A DNA stretch of 58,824 nucleotides from Bacilli bacterium (lineage in GTDB: Bacteria > Bacillota_I > Bacilli_A > RF39 > UBA660): NCBI GenBank assembly GCA_017511945.1, contig JAFWHR010000003.1:1-58824 (forward strand), written 5' to 3'. Position 1 is the first letter of the stretch. Each line of letters starts with the position of its first letter. Made by a program: the position numbers and the translations under genes. Shown in pieces: positions 45,667-53,600 of this stretch. The notes beneath the pieces were generated by a model, which worked only from the letters and a program-made list of their open reading frames with translations, was not told the origin of the DNA and did no database searches.

Positions 45667-45690
45667 GAGGTCTTAAATGACTTCTTTTTT
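45665..45690 (+). terminator. terminator of the ltaS unit
   Basis: AAGAGGTC (45665-45672) pairs with GACTTCTT (45679-45686, one G-T pair), followed by TTTT. Confidence 0.8.
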
Positions 45691-45725
45691 ATGTTAATTT
45701 GAATATAGTTTAATAGGTGAGTATA

Positions 45726-46058
45726 TTGGGAAAGGAAAAATTTAAGGAGTTTGTTAAAAAAAATCCTTCTTTAATAAAACATGTTCAAAATGGTTCGATG
45801 TCGTGGCAGAAATTTTATGAGATGTATGATATATATGGAGAAGATGAAAAGATTTGGAATGAATATTTAAGCAGCAGTGTAGGTAGTATAGGTATTTTTG
45901 AAATGTTTAAAAATTTAGATGTTGAAAGCATACAAAATGGAATTAATAGTGTTCAAAGAGTATTGGGATTGATTCAAGAGATGGGAAGTAAAAATAAGAA
46001 TGAGGTTAGTGAAGATGAGTATAAACCTAGGCCTCTTTATAAACATTTCGAAGATTGA
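45726..46058 (+). CDS. ylbD: YlbD-like protein
   Basis: The 110-residue soluble protein KEKFKEFVKKNPSLIKHVQNG then SWQKFYEMYDIYGED fits the YlbD family, described in Bacillus as a putative spore-coat protein. The evidence is the KxFVKxxPxL start, the length, and the neighbours ylbE and rsmD (ylbH in Bacillus). No sporulation gene is visible here, so a coat role is doubtful. The TTG at 45726 was chosen because GTG 45717 is inside AGGTGA. Confidence 0.78.
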   Translation: MGKEKFKEFVKKNPSLIKHVQNGSMSWQKFYEMYDIYGEDEKIWNEYLSSSVGSIGIFEMFKNLDVESIQNGINSVQRVLGLIQEMGSKNKNEVSEDEYKPRPLYKHFED

Positions 46059-46276
46059 TTTTACCTATTCAATTTAAAATTAGAGAAAACAATTACTATT
46101 TGAGGTATTTGAGGTCTCATTCTTATTGGTATAAATATTTAAATAGAGATCCTAAATCTTTTAAGATGTTTGAACATGAAGCTAAGAGTTACTATAAACT
46201 ATCTCCTGCTGATAGGATAGAAAATGTATTTAATACTTTTGAGATGATGGAAAAGATTTTGTCAGCTTTTAAATAA
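46055..46276 (+). CDS. ylbE: YlbE-like protein
   Basis: The 73-residue protein QFKIRENNYYLRYLRSHSYW then YKYLNRDP matches the small YlbE family (helical, basic, Tyr-rich). A TTG start overlaps the ylbD stop (TTGA), indicating coupling. Bacillus carries ylbF and ylbG between ylbE and ylbH; they are absent here. Function is unknown. Confidence 0.8.
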   Translation: MILPIQFKIRENNYYLRYLRSHSYWYKYLNRDPKSFKMFEHEAKSYYKLSPADRIENVFNTFEMMEKILSAFK

Positions 46277-46303
46277 TGTGCTATTATAAATTTGGTGATT
46301 GAT

Positions 46304-46825
46304 TTGAGAGTAATTAGTGGAAAATATAGAGGAAAGAAATTAAAGGGATTTGATATTGATGGAACAAGACCTACTATGGATAGAGTTAAAGAGTCTTTAT
46401 TCGGTATGATTCAAGAATATGTTAATGATTCTATTGTTTTGGATTTATTTGCTGGAAGTGGGGCACTTGGAATAGAAGCTATTAGTCAGGGAGCTAGAAA
46501 GTGCATTTTTATAGATAATAATGTAAAGTGTATTAAAACTATTATGGATAATGTATCTAATTTTGATGAGGATATTAAAGTCATTAATTGTGATTATAAG
46601 AATTTTTTAAAAAATACTGATTTAAAGTTTGACATAATATTTTTAGATCCACCTTATAGGGCAAATGTTTTAAATAAATCTATTAAAATAATTGAAGAAA
46701 GAGGTTTGTTAAAAGGTGGTGGAATTATTGTCTGTGAATATGAAAATGTACATTTAGAAACTAATTTAAAAAAGATTAAAGAAAAAAGTTATGGACCTAA
46801 GATCATAAGCATCTTGAGTTTATAA
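46304..46825 (+). CDS. rsmD: 16S rRNA (guanine966-N2)-methyltransferase RsmD
   Basis: This methyltransferase modifies G966 of 16S rRNA in the assembling 30S subunit. The 173-residue product starts MRVISGKYRGKKLKG, has RPTMDRVKESLFGMI, the SAM-binding VLDLFAGSGALGIEA near residue 47, and the catalytic DPPY motif in IIFLDPPY. All are characteristic. The TTG start follows GGTGAT; the frame from 46292 starts upstream of it. It closes the ylb cluster. Confidence 0.95.
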   Translation: MRVISGKYRGKKLKGFDIDGTRPTMDRVKESLFGMIQEYVNDSIVLDLFAGSGALGIEAISQGARKCIFIDNNVKCIKTIMDNVSNFDEDIKVINCDYKNFLKNTDLKFDIIFLDPPYRANVLNKSIKIIEERGLLKGGGIIVCEYENVHLETNLKKIKEKSYGPKIISILSL

Positions 46826-46840
46826 CTTTTTTTTATTAAA

Positions 46841-46881
46841 AAAAGGAAATGTGTATTTTTATATCGAATGTTATATATAGA
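46841..46881 (+). promoter_or_regulatory. conserved promoter-like element of the bacteriocin operon
   Basis: AAAAGGAAAT (46841-46850), 14 bases, CGAATGTTATATATAGA (46865-46881). The same two blocks with the same spacing occur at 58230-58270. No sigma-A -35 box fits; GGAAAT plus CGAA resembles the layout of extracytoplasmic-function sigma promoters. Confidence 0.6.
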
Positions 46882-46893
46882 GGGGGTGATTAT

Positions 46894-48906
46894 ATGAGAA
46901 AGTATCCTTTTGTAAAACAAAGTGGACTGAGGGACTGTGCGTCTGCATGCATTTTGATGATTTTAAAATACTATGGTGGATATGTAAGTATGGAAAAGAT
47001 TTCTGATCTTTTAAAAATATCTAGGGATGGAGCTGATGCATATCACATAGTAAAAGTATTTAGAAATTTTAATTTTAAATGTGATGGATACAAATATGAT
47101 AACTTATCTTCTTTAAAACTTCCTTCAATTGTACACATAAAAAAACACTCCTACAATCATTATGTAATCATTTGGGAGGTAAATTATAAGAAGAAATGGG
47201 TTTTGATTGGAGATCCTGATATTGGGAATGTAAAGGTATGTTTAGATGATTTTATGAAAATGTGGACAGGTAACAGTATAATTATGTCTTTAAATGGGAT
47301 CATTCCAAAGGAAAGAGAGGTTAATGTTTATAAATTTTTATATAGGATGTTAAAACCTAGAATGAAGAGATTAATAATTATAAGTAGTCTTTCTTTAATT
47401 GCCTCTTTCTTATCTTTTGTTTTTTCTTTTTTTATTCAGGCTTTTATCTCTTATATAACTGATGATGAAATTTTAAAAATAATAATTTTGACTTTTTCTA
47501 TTTTGTTTTTACTTAGTGGTTTAATAAATTACTTCAGAAATCTATTTATCATTAAATTTAATATGGATTTTGATAGTGATTTATCATATGATACTTTTAA
47601 AAATATAATTTCACTCCCTTATACATCTTATAAGAGAAAAACTACTGGTGAGGTTTTAAGTTATTATAATGATTTATCTATCATTAAAGATTTTGTAGTT
47701 AAGTTTTCTATATCTTTATTTATAGATATTCCTGTAATAATATTTATAACTATCTATTTATTTTTTACAAGTAAGCATCTTCTATTTATATGTATGTTTA
47801 TTATGGGTTTACTATTTATCATATATTATTTATATAAACGTAAGAATTATCATCTATCTTCTGAATGTTTGAGGCAAAAGGGATTAGTTAACTCTTTTGT
47901 AACTGAATGTGTATCAGGCTTCAAAACTGTAAAAAATGCGGATTTAGATGATAAAGTAATTAGTAAATTTAAAAGTAAATATGCTAGATTTATGGACTTA
48001 AAATATTCTTTAGAAAAAAGTTTTATAAAACAGTATTTACTTAAAGATTATATCCTTAATTTATCTATAGTTTTAACTATAATATATGGAATATACAATG
48101 TAAAAAAAGGTTTACCTATTCAGATGTATATAACTTTGTACTTTTTATCCTCTCTTTTATGTTCGTCATTTAAAAATACTTTAGATTTTAATTACGATTT
48201 TTCTTCTGTAAAATCGGCTATATGTCATATAGATGGTATAGTTAAAGAAAAAGATAGGAAAATAAAAAGAGTTAAAGGGAATATTAATATTAATAATTTA
48301 TTTTACAGTTTTGATGATGTAACTTATGCACTTAAAAATGTAAATTTGTCGATAAACTCTTCTGAGAAAATTTTTATATCTGGAAGTAGTGGTTCTGGCA
48401 AATCCACATTAGTAAAAATAATAAAAGGATATTATGATAATTATTTAGGAAGTGTTTTAACTGGTGGATATGAAATAAGAGATTATCATTTAAGTGGTAT
48501 CAAATACGTATCTTTAAAAGAGACTTTATTTACTGGAAAACTCTATGATGATTTAAATATAACTAACGGTTTTGAAGGTGATTGTGAAATAGATTTTAGT
48601 TTTGACGATATGTTAATAGAAGAAGATGGTTTTAATCTTTCTGATGGGCAAAGGCAGAGAATATCTTTAGCTAGAGGTTTAAAAGATTTTAACATTCTCA
48701 TAATTGATGAGGGACTCAGCAATATCGACACTAATATGGAAAGGAGAATATTAAAAAAATTAATTAGTAAATATAAGAATAAAACTGTTATTTTTATATC
48801 TCATAGGTTAGACAATTTAGATCTTTTTGATAGGCTTATTAAACTTGAAAAAGGAAGAGTAGTTTTAGATGAGAAAAGATGTGAAATTGGAAAGGAGATT
48901 ATATGA
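46894..48906 (+). CDS. C39-peptidase-containing ABC exporter (bacteriocin maturation/export)
   Basis: The 670-residue protein cuts double-glycine leaders and exports the peptide. Residues 1-135 are a C39 peptidase: VKQSGLRDCASAC (oxyanion Gln and catalytic Cys15), the His in YNHYVIIW and the Asp in LIGDPD. Six membrane segments follow. The ATPase has Walker A SGSSGSGKSTLV, a signature LSDGQRQRISLARGL and Walker B ILIIDEGLSN, where Glu is present. The ATG follows AGGGGGTGAT. Its stop overlaps the first peptide gene (ATGA), an unusually tight link that strongly indicates these peptides are its substrates. The predicted ATPase is slightly short. Confidence 0.95.
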   Translation: MRKYPFVKQSGLRDCASACILMILKYYGGYVSMEKISDLLKISRDGADAYHIVKVFRNFNFKCDGYKYDNLSSLKLPSIVHIKKHSYNHYVIIWEVNYKKKWVLIGDPDIGNVKVCLDDFMKMWTGNSIIMSLNGIIPKEREVNVYKFLYRMLKPRMKRLIIISSLSLIASFLSFVFSFFIQAFISYITDDEILKIIILTFSILFLLSGLINYFRNLFIIKFNMDFDSDLSYDTFKNIISLPYTSYKRKTTGEVLSYYNDLSIIKDFVVKFSISLFIDIPVIIFITIYLFFTSKHLLFICMFIMGLLFIIYYLYKRKNYHLSSECLRQKGLVNSFVTECVSGFKTVKNADLDDKVISKFKSKYARFMDLKYSLEKSFIKQYLLKDYILNLSIVLTIIYGIYNVKKGLPIQMYITLYFLSSLLCSSFKNTLDFNYDFSSVKSAICHIDGIVKEKDRKIKRVKGNININNLFYSFDDVTYALKNVNLSINSSEKIFISGSSGSGKSTLVKIIKGYYDNYLGSVLTGGYEIRDYHLSGIKYVSLKETLFTGKLYDDLNITNGFEGDCEIDFSFDDMLIEEDGFNLSDGQRQRISLARGLKDFNILIIDEGLSNIDTNMERRILKKLISKYKNKTVIFISHRLDNLDLFDRLIKLEKGRVVLDEKRCEIGKEII

Positions 48907-49046
48907 GACTAAGTAATGAAGAATTATTAAGAATTAAAGGTGGAGAAGGAAGTACAATCGGAATAATTGCCGGTATTGGAGCGGCAATAGCGTTTTTAAT
49001 AGGGGTTTTTGATGGTTTTTTTAATCCTAAAAGGTGTGAGGTATAA
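48903..49046 (+). CDS. double-glycine-leader bacteriocin-like peptide 1
   Basis: A 47-residue peptide starts in the ATGA overlap with the exporter stop. The leader MRLSNEELLRIKGG has the classical pattern: Leu at -12 and -7/-6, Glu at -9/-8, Ile at -4 and Gly-Gly at -2/-1. The mature 33 residues begin EGSTIGIIAGIGAAIAFLIG. They form a hydrophobic helix with GIIAG and further glycine spacing (GxxxG), then a polar tail with one Cys. GxxxG helices are typical of class IIb two-peptide bacteriocins. It has no homologue that I recognise. Confidence 0.85.
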   Translation: MRLSNEELLRIKGGEGSTIGIIAGIGAAIAFLIGVFDGFFNPKRCEV

Positions 49047-49047
49047 G

Positions 49048-49209
49048 ATGAAATTAAACGATAGACAACTTTTAAAAATTAAAGGTGGATCTCTAAGTGC
49101 ATCTTTGATAAATGGTCTAGTAAAAGGTATTAGTATAATATGTGATTTAGGGAGAAGTTTAGGTTCTACTATTAGAAGAATTTCCGAAAACAAACCTTGT
49201 GGTATATAA
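49048..49209 (+). CDS. double-glycine-leader bacteriocin-like peptide 2
   Basis: A 53-residue peptide begins 1 base after the stop of peptide 1 and has a GAGGT site. Its leader MKLNDRQLLKIKGG parallels that of peptide 1 at nearly every processing-relevant position. The mature 39 residues start SLSASLINGLVKGISIICD and include two GxxxG motifs (GLVKG and GRSLG), basic residues (RR, K) and two cysteines. Its cationic character complements the neutral/acidic partner, as in two-peptide bacteriocins. A longer frame from 49009 is open, but the start there lacks a leader. No dedicated immunity gene follows. Confidence 0.87.
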   Translation: MKLNDRQLLKIKGGSLSASLINGLVKGISIICDLGRSLGSTIRRISENKPCGI

Positions 49210-49213
49210 TTAT

Positions 49214-49240
49214 GGGAAGCTCATGTGCTTCTCTTTTGTT
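49214..49240 (+). terminator. terminator of the bacteriocin operon
   Basis: GGGAAGC (49214-49220) pairs with GCTTCTC (49227-49233, one G-T pair) around a TCATGT loop, followed by a T-rich tract. Confidence 0.8.
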
Positions 49241-49265
49241 TTTTTTAAAAACTTAATAATTTTTC

Positions 49266-49294
49266 TTTAAAATAAAGGTAAAACGTGATATAAT
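49266..49294 (+). promoter_or_regulatory. promoter of rpsU
   Basis: TTTAAA (49266-49271), 17 bases, TATAAT (49289-49294). Confidence 0.65.
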
Positions 49295-49324
49295 GAAGGT
49301 AAGTCAGAGAAGGGAGGGATTTTT

Positions 49325-49519
49325 ATGACGAAGGTAATGGTTAGAAATGGAAATGTCGATGGTGCACTTAGAACGCTTAAAGTCGATAAAGATGGCTCCC
49401 GTAAAAAAATTAGAGAAAACATCGAAGGTTATTTAAAACCTGGAGTTAGAAGAAGGAGAAAGAAAGAAGAAGGCATCAAGAATACTAGAAGAAGAATGAA
49501 AAGAGAGAATAGATACTAA
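49325..49519 (+). CDS. rpsU: 30S ribosomal protein bS21
   Basis: The 64-residue basic protein starts MTKVMVRNGNVDGALRTLKV, close to bS21, and continues KPGVRRRRKKEE. It binds the 30S subunit near the anti-Shine-Dalgarno region. The middle segment (DKDGSRKKIRENIEGYL) departs from the usual KRKVxKxGxLxExRxRExYEKP. A GAAGGGAGG site precedes the ATG, and yqeY lies one gene downstream, as in Bacillus. Confidence 0.9.
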   Translation: MTKVMVRNGNVDGALRTLKVDKDGSRKKIRENIEGYLKPGVRRRRKKEEGIKNTRRRMKRENRY

Positions 49520-49538
49520 GACCTTTAAGGTCTTTTAT
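49518..49538 (+). terminator. weak terminator after rpsU
   Basis: AAGACC (49518-49523) pairs with GGTCTT (49529-49534), followed by TTT. It may allow read-through to the following genes. Confidence 0.6.
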
Positions 49539-49554
49539 AGTAAGGAATGATACT

Positions 49555-50136
49555 TTGGAATTTAATTATATATCAGAAAGACTTGATCCTAGACGTGTTA
49601 GAGAAAATATGTCTTTAATACAAGATGTAAGTTTACTTGAAAGACAGAGACTTAAAAAATGTAGAGATTATTTTGAAAATATAAATCATACATATTTAAA
49701 ATTAGATGATGTTAAAAATATTGATGGAAGTAAAATGTTTTTGGCTGTTATTGATTTTGAAGATAGTATATTATTTAGACAGTCTAAACATTTTAATGAA
49801 ACACTTTTTCCATATTCTACTATATTAGGTAATATAGGTGGAATTATATACGATTTTACTCAATATCTTTATTTAGATTTGAATAAATATAGAATTAACT
49901 ATGCAAGAAATTTTTCTTCTATAGTAGTTGATGACTATTGGCATTTTGACTATGATGGTAGTAAGGTTAATATAAAAACTAATACTGTTTATAGTGATTC
50001 TAAGAATGTGAATGGAAGAAGGATGATAATTATGGATAAATTTCATTTGATAAGATTAAATATGGGTTTAGAATGTGATAAGTTATATGATGAAGATGCA
50101 CTATCTAAGGTATTATTAAAGAGGAAAGAGGGATAA
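49555..50136 (+). CDS. hypothetical protein between rpsU and yqeY
   Basis: The 193-residue soluble protein starts MEFNYISERLDPRRVRENMS and contains GSKMFLAVIDFEDSILFRQS and GRRMIIMDKFHLIRL. I do not recognise a family. The TTG start is 8 bases from AAGGA; the nearby ATG at 49547 is out of frame. It ends one base before the yqeY start, so the two are co-translated. Confidence 0.68.
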   Translation: MEFNYISERLDPRRVRENMSLIQDVSLLERQRLKKCRDYFENINHTYLKLDDVKNIDGSKMFLAVIDFEDSILFRQSKHFNETLFPYSTILGNIGGIIYDFTQYLYLDLNKYRINYARNFSSIVVDDYWHFDYDGSKVNIKTNTVYSDSKNVNGRRMIIMDKFHLIRLNMGLECDKLYDEDALSKVLLKRKEG

Positions 50137-50137
50137 A

Positions 50138-50575
50138 ATGAGAAATCAAATTTTAGAAGATTTAAAGACTGCGATGAAACAGAGAGATAAGTTAAAACTT
50201 TCAGTAATTAGGATGGTTAAATCTGCCATTCAAATGAAAGAACTCGATTTAAAAAGAGAACTTAATGATGATGAGGTTATTGAAGTTATATCTAAGCAGA
50301 TAAAGACTAGAAATGATTCTATTAAAGAATTTGAAAAAGCATCTAGAGATGATTTGATAGAGACAACATCTAAAGAGATAGAAATACTTAAAACATATCT
50401 ACCTAAACAATTAAGCGAAGAAGAGATTAATGACATAATAGATAAAGTATTCGATGAAGTAAAACCTGAAAGTTCTAAAGACATGGGTAAAGTTATGAAA
50501 GAGATAAGCCCACTTGTAAAAGGAAAAGCTGATATGGGAATGGTCAGTTCAATTATAAAATCTAGATTAAAATAG
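50138..50575 (+). CDS. yqeY: GatB/YqeY-domain protein
   Basis: The 145-residue protein has the YqeY pattern: ILEDLKTAMKQRDKLKLSVI then RMVKSAI at the start, KQIKTRNDSIKEFEKA in the middle, and LKTYLPKQLSEEEI before the end. YqeY resembles the tRNA-binding tail of GatB, but its role is unsettled. An AAAGAGGG site precedes the ATG. Confidence 0.93.
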   Translation: MRNQILEDLKTAMKQRDKLKLSVIRMVKSAIQMKELDLKRELNDDEVIEVISKQIKTRNDSIKEFEKASRDDLIETTSKEIEILKTYLPKQLSEEEINDIIDKVFDEVKPESSKDMGKVMKEISPLVKGKADMGMVSSIIKSRLK

Positions 50576-50595
50576 AGTAGTACGGAGGGTTTGAT

Positions 50596-51507
50596 ATGGC
50601 TAAAAAGAAGGAAGAAAAAGAAGAAATACAGGAAGAAAAAGTAGAAAAGCAGGAAGAGAAAGCCAAAGAAAAAAGAGTCAGTATAATTGATTCAGTCGAG
50701 TTTAACGATTATTTAAAGGGTAAAATAGATAAAGAAGTTAAATTAGAAGTAGATAGAGAAATTAAAAAAATTGTTAGAAATAAAAATTTGATTATAATAA
50801 AAAGAGACATAATAATATTGGTGCTTTTAGTGTGCTGCTTTTTCTTAGGATACAATTTGTATAAGGTATCTGATATTAGAATAGATATTACGAAAAATGA
50901 TAAAGGTTCTAATAATAGCGAAATAAAAAAAGAGAAGACCGAAGAAGTAAAAGATGAATTAAAAGAAAAAATTTCTAAATATGGCAAATTATTAGATGAC
51001 ATTTTCATATGTGATGACAGTGCATATTTAGATGATTATTATAAAGGAAAACTTACAGATGAGTTAAAACTCTATTTAGCTTATAATCATATGGATTCTG
51101 AAAAAGTAATGGTCGATGGAAAAATTGTATATGTCAATTCTGAGGATTTAAAAAATAGTTTTGAAGATATTTTAGATGGTGAATATAAAGCAGAATCTTT
51201 TAAATGGGGATCTGACAGTTTTAAATATTTATCTAGTAAAGATTTATATTTGTATTCAGGTGATCATTTAGAAGAGAAGTGTAATATTAAAAGAGATATA
51301 ATTGATATTGATGATAGTGATAATTTGGTTATTGAAGCAGTTGAAGGTAAAATTAAAGATGGTAAGTTATACAATATTATTAGTAATACTGAAGTAAAAG
51401 ATTATAAGGATAAAAAAATAGACGAATATAAAGATTTATTAACAACTGTTTCATATCATTTTAAAAAAGATAATGATAAGTTTAAATTATTTAAAATTGA
51501 AGTATAG
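50596..51507 (+). CDS. single-pass membrane protein with acidic outer domain, unknown
   Basis: The 303-residue protein has a Lys/Glu-rich N-terminal tail of about 75 residues (coiled-coil-like), one membrane segment (IIILVLLVCCFFLGYNLY), a Lys/Glu linker and an outer domain of about 180 residues with three cysteines in the second half. No family is recognised. An ACGGAGGG site precedes the ATG. A bidirectional terminator follows. Confidence 0.7.
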   Translation: MAKKKEEKEEIQEEKVEKQEEKAKEKRVSIIDSVEFNDYLKGKIDKEVKLEVDREIKKIVRNKNLIIIKRDIIILVLLVCCFFLGYNLYKVSDIRIDITKNDKGSNNSEIKKEKTEEVKDELKEKISKYGKLLDDIFICDDSAYLDDYYKGKLTDELKLYLAYNHMDSEKVMVDGKIVYVNSEDLKNSFEDILDGEYKAESFKWGSDSFKYLSSKDLYLYSGDHLEEKCNIKRDIIDIDDSDNLVIEAVEGKIKDGKLYNIISNTEVKDYKDKKIDEYKDLLTTVSYHFKKDNDKFKLFKIEV

Positions 51508-51509
51508 TA

Positions 51510-51534
51510 AAAACTCCTAGGTGATAGGAGTTTT
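51510..51534. terminator. bidirectional terminator between convergent genes
   Basis: AAAACTCCTA (51510-51519) pairs with TAGGAGTTTT (51525-51534). A/T runs on both arms serve both strands. Confidence 0.85.
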
Positions 51535-52285
51535 AGTTATTTAACATTCTAGACATCGTCTTAGAACTTATAATTGCATCCTTACTTATAGAAGGATTTA
51601 ATCTTCTTTTTATTTTTGGTTCACTAACATATTCAGTAGAATCAGAATAGTCAATATCATCAAACGAAAAATCATTTACGGGATATTTTAATATAATTAA
51701 ACCTAATTTATTATTATCTCTCATTATTTTCATGCTATTTACATTTAAAGATTTACCATTAGATTTGATGTATAATACTTTTTTTTCAAAGGTATCAACG
51801 TTTTCCATTTCTCTGTCTATGTCTAAAAGTTCCCCTTTTTGTGATAATACGGCTATGCAACTTCGAGTTTCAGCTTTAATAAGGTTTATGAGATTGTATT
51901 TGGTTAATTTAAATTTGCTTCCACCGTAAAGTTCTGGTTTTATTAATTTACTTATTAAAATACCTTCTTTTGTCTTTTCATCTTTAAGTGCGAGTTTAAT
52001 AAATACGTGACCATCTTTAATAACGATGTATTTTTTATTAAAATCGTATAGTTGATTAATGTAATGTATTTTTCCATCTATATCTTTTTCAATATGAGAT
52101 GGAATATTATAGTAAGGAAAAGCAAATCTTCTTCTGTCATCTTTATAACTATCATGAGTTATTTCTTTTGACATGTTAAAAACTATTTTATCACTTATTA
52201 CTGTTAAATTATCTTCTCTTGTTCCTTCCATATATTGTAGACAATCATCTGCAACGTAACCTTTTTTAATTCTTTCAATATTCAT
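51533..52285 (-). CDS. hypothetical protein, 250 aa
   Basis: The soluble protein starts MNIERIKKGYVADDCLQYME. It has mixed alpha/beta composition and a polar C-terminal tail (EPKIKRRLNPSISKDAIISS). No recognised motif, signal or membrane segment is visible. A CGGAGATG ribosome site precedes the ATG. It is transcribed alone, divergent from rpsB. Confidence 0.68.
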   Translation of the reverse strand: MNIERIKKGYVADDCLQYMEGTREDNLTVISDKIVFNMSKEITHDSYKDDRRRFAFPYYNIPSHIEKDIDGKIHYINQLYDFNKKYIVIKDGHVFIKLALKDEKTKEGILISKLIKPELYGGSKFKLTKYNLINLIKAETRSCIAVLSQKGELLDIDREMENVDTFEKKVLYIKSNGKSLNVNSMKIMRDNNKLGLIILKYPVNDFSFDDIDYSDSTEYVSEPKIKRRLNPSISKDAIISSKTMSRMLNN

Positions 52286-52366
52286 TATTATTCATCTCCG
52301 TTCAGTTACGATATACTAACACGTTTTACTTTTTCTGTCAAATTAACACTTAGTGCAAAAAAATGT

Positions 52367-52500
52367 TTGAAAATCATATATTTATGGTATAATATTGTTG
52401 GCTTTTTTAAAAAAACATGGGTGTGGATTTTCATGCCTAGTGCCTAATTAGGGTGGTGTGAAAGAGGAAATGCTCAGAAGTTATAACAAAAGGAGGATGA
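52367..52500 (+). promoter_or_regulatory. rpsB promoter and 5' leader
   Basis: TTGAAA (52367-52372) and TATAAT (52388-52393, preceded by TGG) form an extended -10 promoter. The leader of about 100 bases contains CCTAATTAGG near 52442 and other hairpin-forming sequence. Ribosomal protein operons often regulate through such leaders; I cannot match it to a known class. Confidence 0.6.
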
Positions 52501-52504
52501 AAGT

Positions 52505-53557
52505 ATGGCCGTTGTGTCAATGAATTTACTGTTAGAAACTGGTGTTCATTTTGGACATCAAACTAAGAGATGGAACCCTAAGATGAAGGAGTACATCTTT
52601 ACTGCTAGAGATGGTATATATATTATTGATTTGCAAAAAACAGCTAAAAAGATTGAAGAAGCTTATGCTGCTTTAAAGGAAATAGCTGCAAATGGTGGAA
52701 AGGTTTTATTTGTCGGAACTAGAAAACAAGCTATGGATGCTGTTAGAGATGAAGCACTTAGAAGTGAGTCATTCTACGTTAACCAAAGATGGCTTGGAGG
52801 AACACTTACAAACTTTAAAACTATTAGAAGAAGAGTTAGAAGACTTGAACAAATTGAAAAGATGGAAAAAGATGGTGTGTTTGAACTATTACCTAAAAAA
52901 GAAGTTATACACATTAAAAAGGAATACGATAAATTAAACAAATTACTTTGTGGTATTAGAGATATGTACAAACTTCCACAAGCTATGTTTATCGTAGATC
53001 CATCTAAAGAGGAAATAGCTATTAGAGAAGCTAGAAAGTTAAACATTCCCGTATTTGGTATAGTTGATACTAACTGTGATCCAGATATGGTTGATTATGT
53101 AATCCCTGGTAATGATGATGCGATTAGAGCGGTTAAATTAATTACTGGTGTAATTAACAATGCTATTGTTGAAGCTAATGGTGGAAAAGTTGTAGATTAT
53201 GTAAGTGGAGGTAAAAAAGAAGAAGGCGAAGAGATAATGAAAAAAGCCTTAGAGACTGTTAAGAAAAAAGAAGACAGAAGACCTAGATTTGAGCGTAAAA
53301 ATGGAAGATTTAATAATAGATCATCAGAAAAAGTAGAGAGAAAATTTGAAAAGAAAAAGGAAGGTTTTAAACCTAAGAAGGAAGAGAAACCTGTAGAAAA
53401 GCCAAAGAAAGAAGTTAAAACTGTTACAGAACCTAAAAAAGCCGATGTAGATTTAACTACAAAAACTGTTGCAGAACTTAAAGTTATGGCTAAGGAAAAA
53501 GGAATCAAAGGAATTTCTACTATGAAAAAAGCAGAACTTATCGATGCTTTAAAATAA
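52505..53557 (+). CDS. rpsB: 30S ribosomal protein uS2 with SAP/Rho-N-like C-terminal extension
   Basis: Residues 1-230 are standard uS2: [44 protein letters not shown] and [22 protein letters not shown]. Most uS2 proteins end near 235-255 residues; here about 85 residues of Lys/Arg/Glu-rich linker follow. Then [20 protein letters not shown] at about 318-337, ending [13 protein letters not shown], is a helix-turn-helix of the SAP/Rho-N type that could bind nucleic acid. AAAAGGAGG precedes the ATG. tsf follows. Confidence 0.96.
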   Translation: MAVVSMNLLLETGVHFGHQTKRWNPKMKEYIFTARDGIYIIDLQKTAKKIEEAYAALKEIAANGGKVLFVGTRKQAMDAVRDEALRSESFYVNQRWLGGTLTNFKTIRRRVRRLEQIEKMEKDGVFELLPKKEVIHIKKEYDKLNKLLCGIRDMYKLPQAMFIVDPSKEEIAIREARKLNIPVFGIVDTNCDPDMVDYVIPGNDDAIRAVKLITGVINNAIVEANGGKVVDYVSGGKKEEGEEIMKKALETVKKKEDRRPRFERKNGRFNNRSSEKVERKFEKKKEGFKPKKEEKPVEKPKKEVKTVTEPKKADVDLTTKTVAELKVMAKEKGIKGISTMKKAELIDALK

Positions 53558-53580
53558 AGGTGACTGTGGTTACCTTTTTT
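53558..53580 (+). terminator. hairpin between rpsB and tsf
   Basis: AGGTGAC and GGTTACCT-type arms around TGT are followed by TTTTTT (53575-53580). This probably gives partial termination that sets the uS2 to EF-Ts ratio. Confidence 0.65.
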
Positions 53581-53600
53581 AAAATAAAAGGAGGAGAAAA

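Noticed and set aside
45726..46276. Evidence for sporulation from the YlbD spore-coat annotation
   Set aside because: YlbD and YlbE occur here in a housekeeping context with rsmD, and no sporulation-specific gene is in the window.
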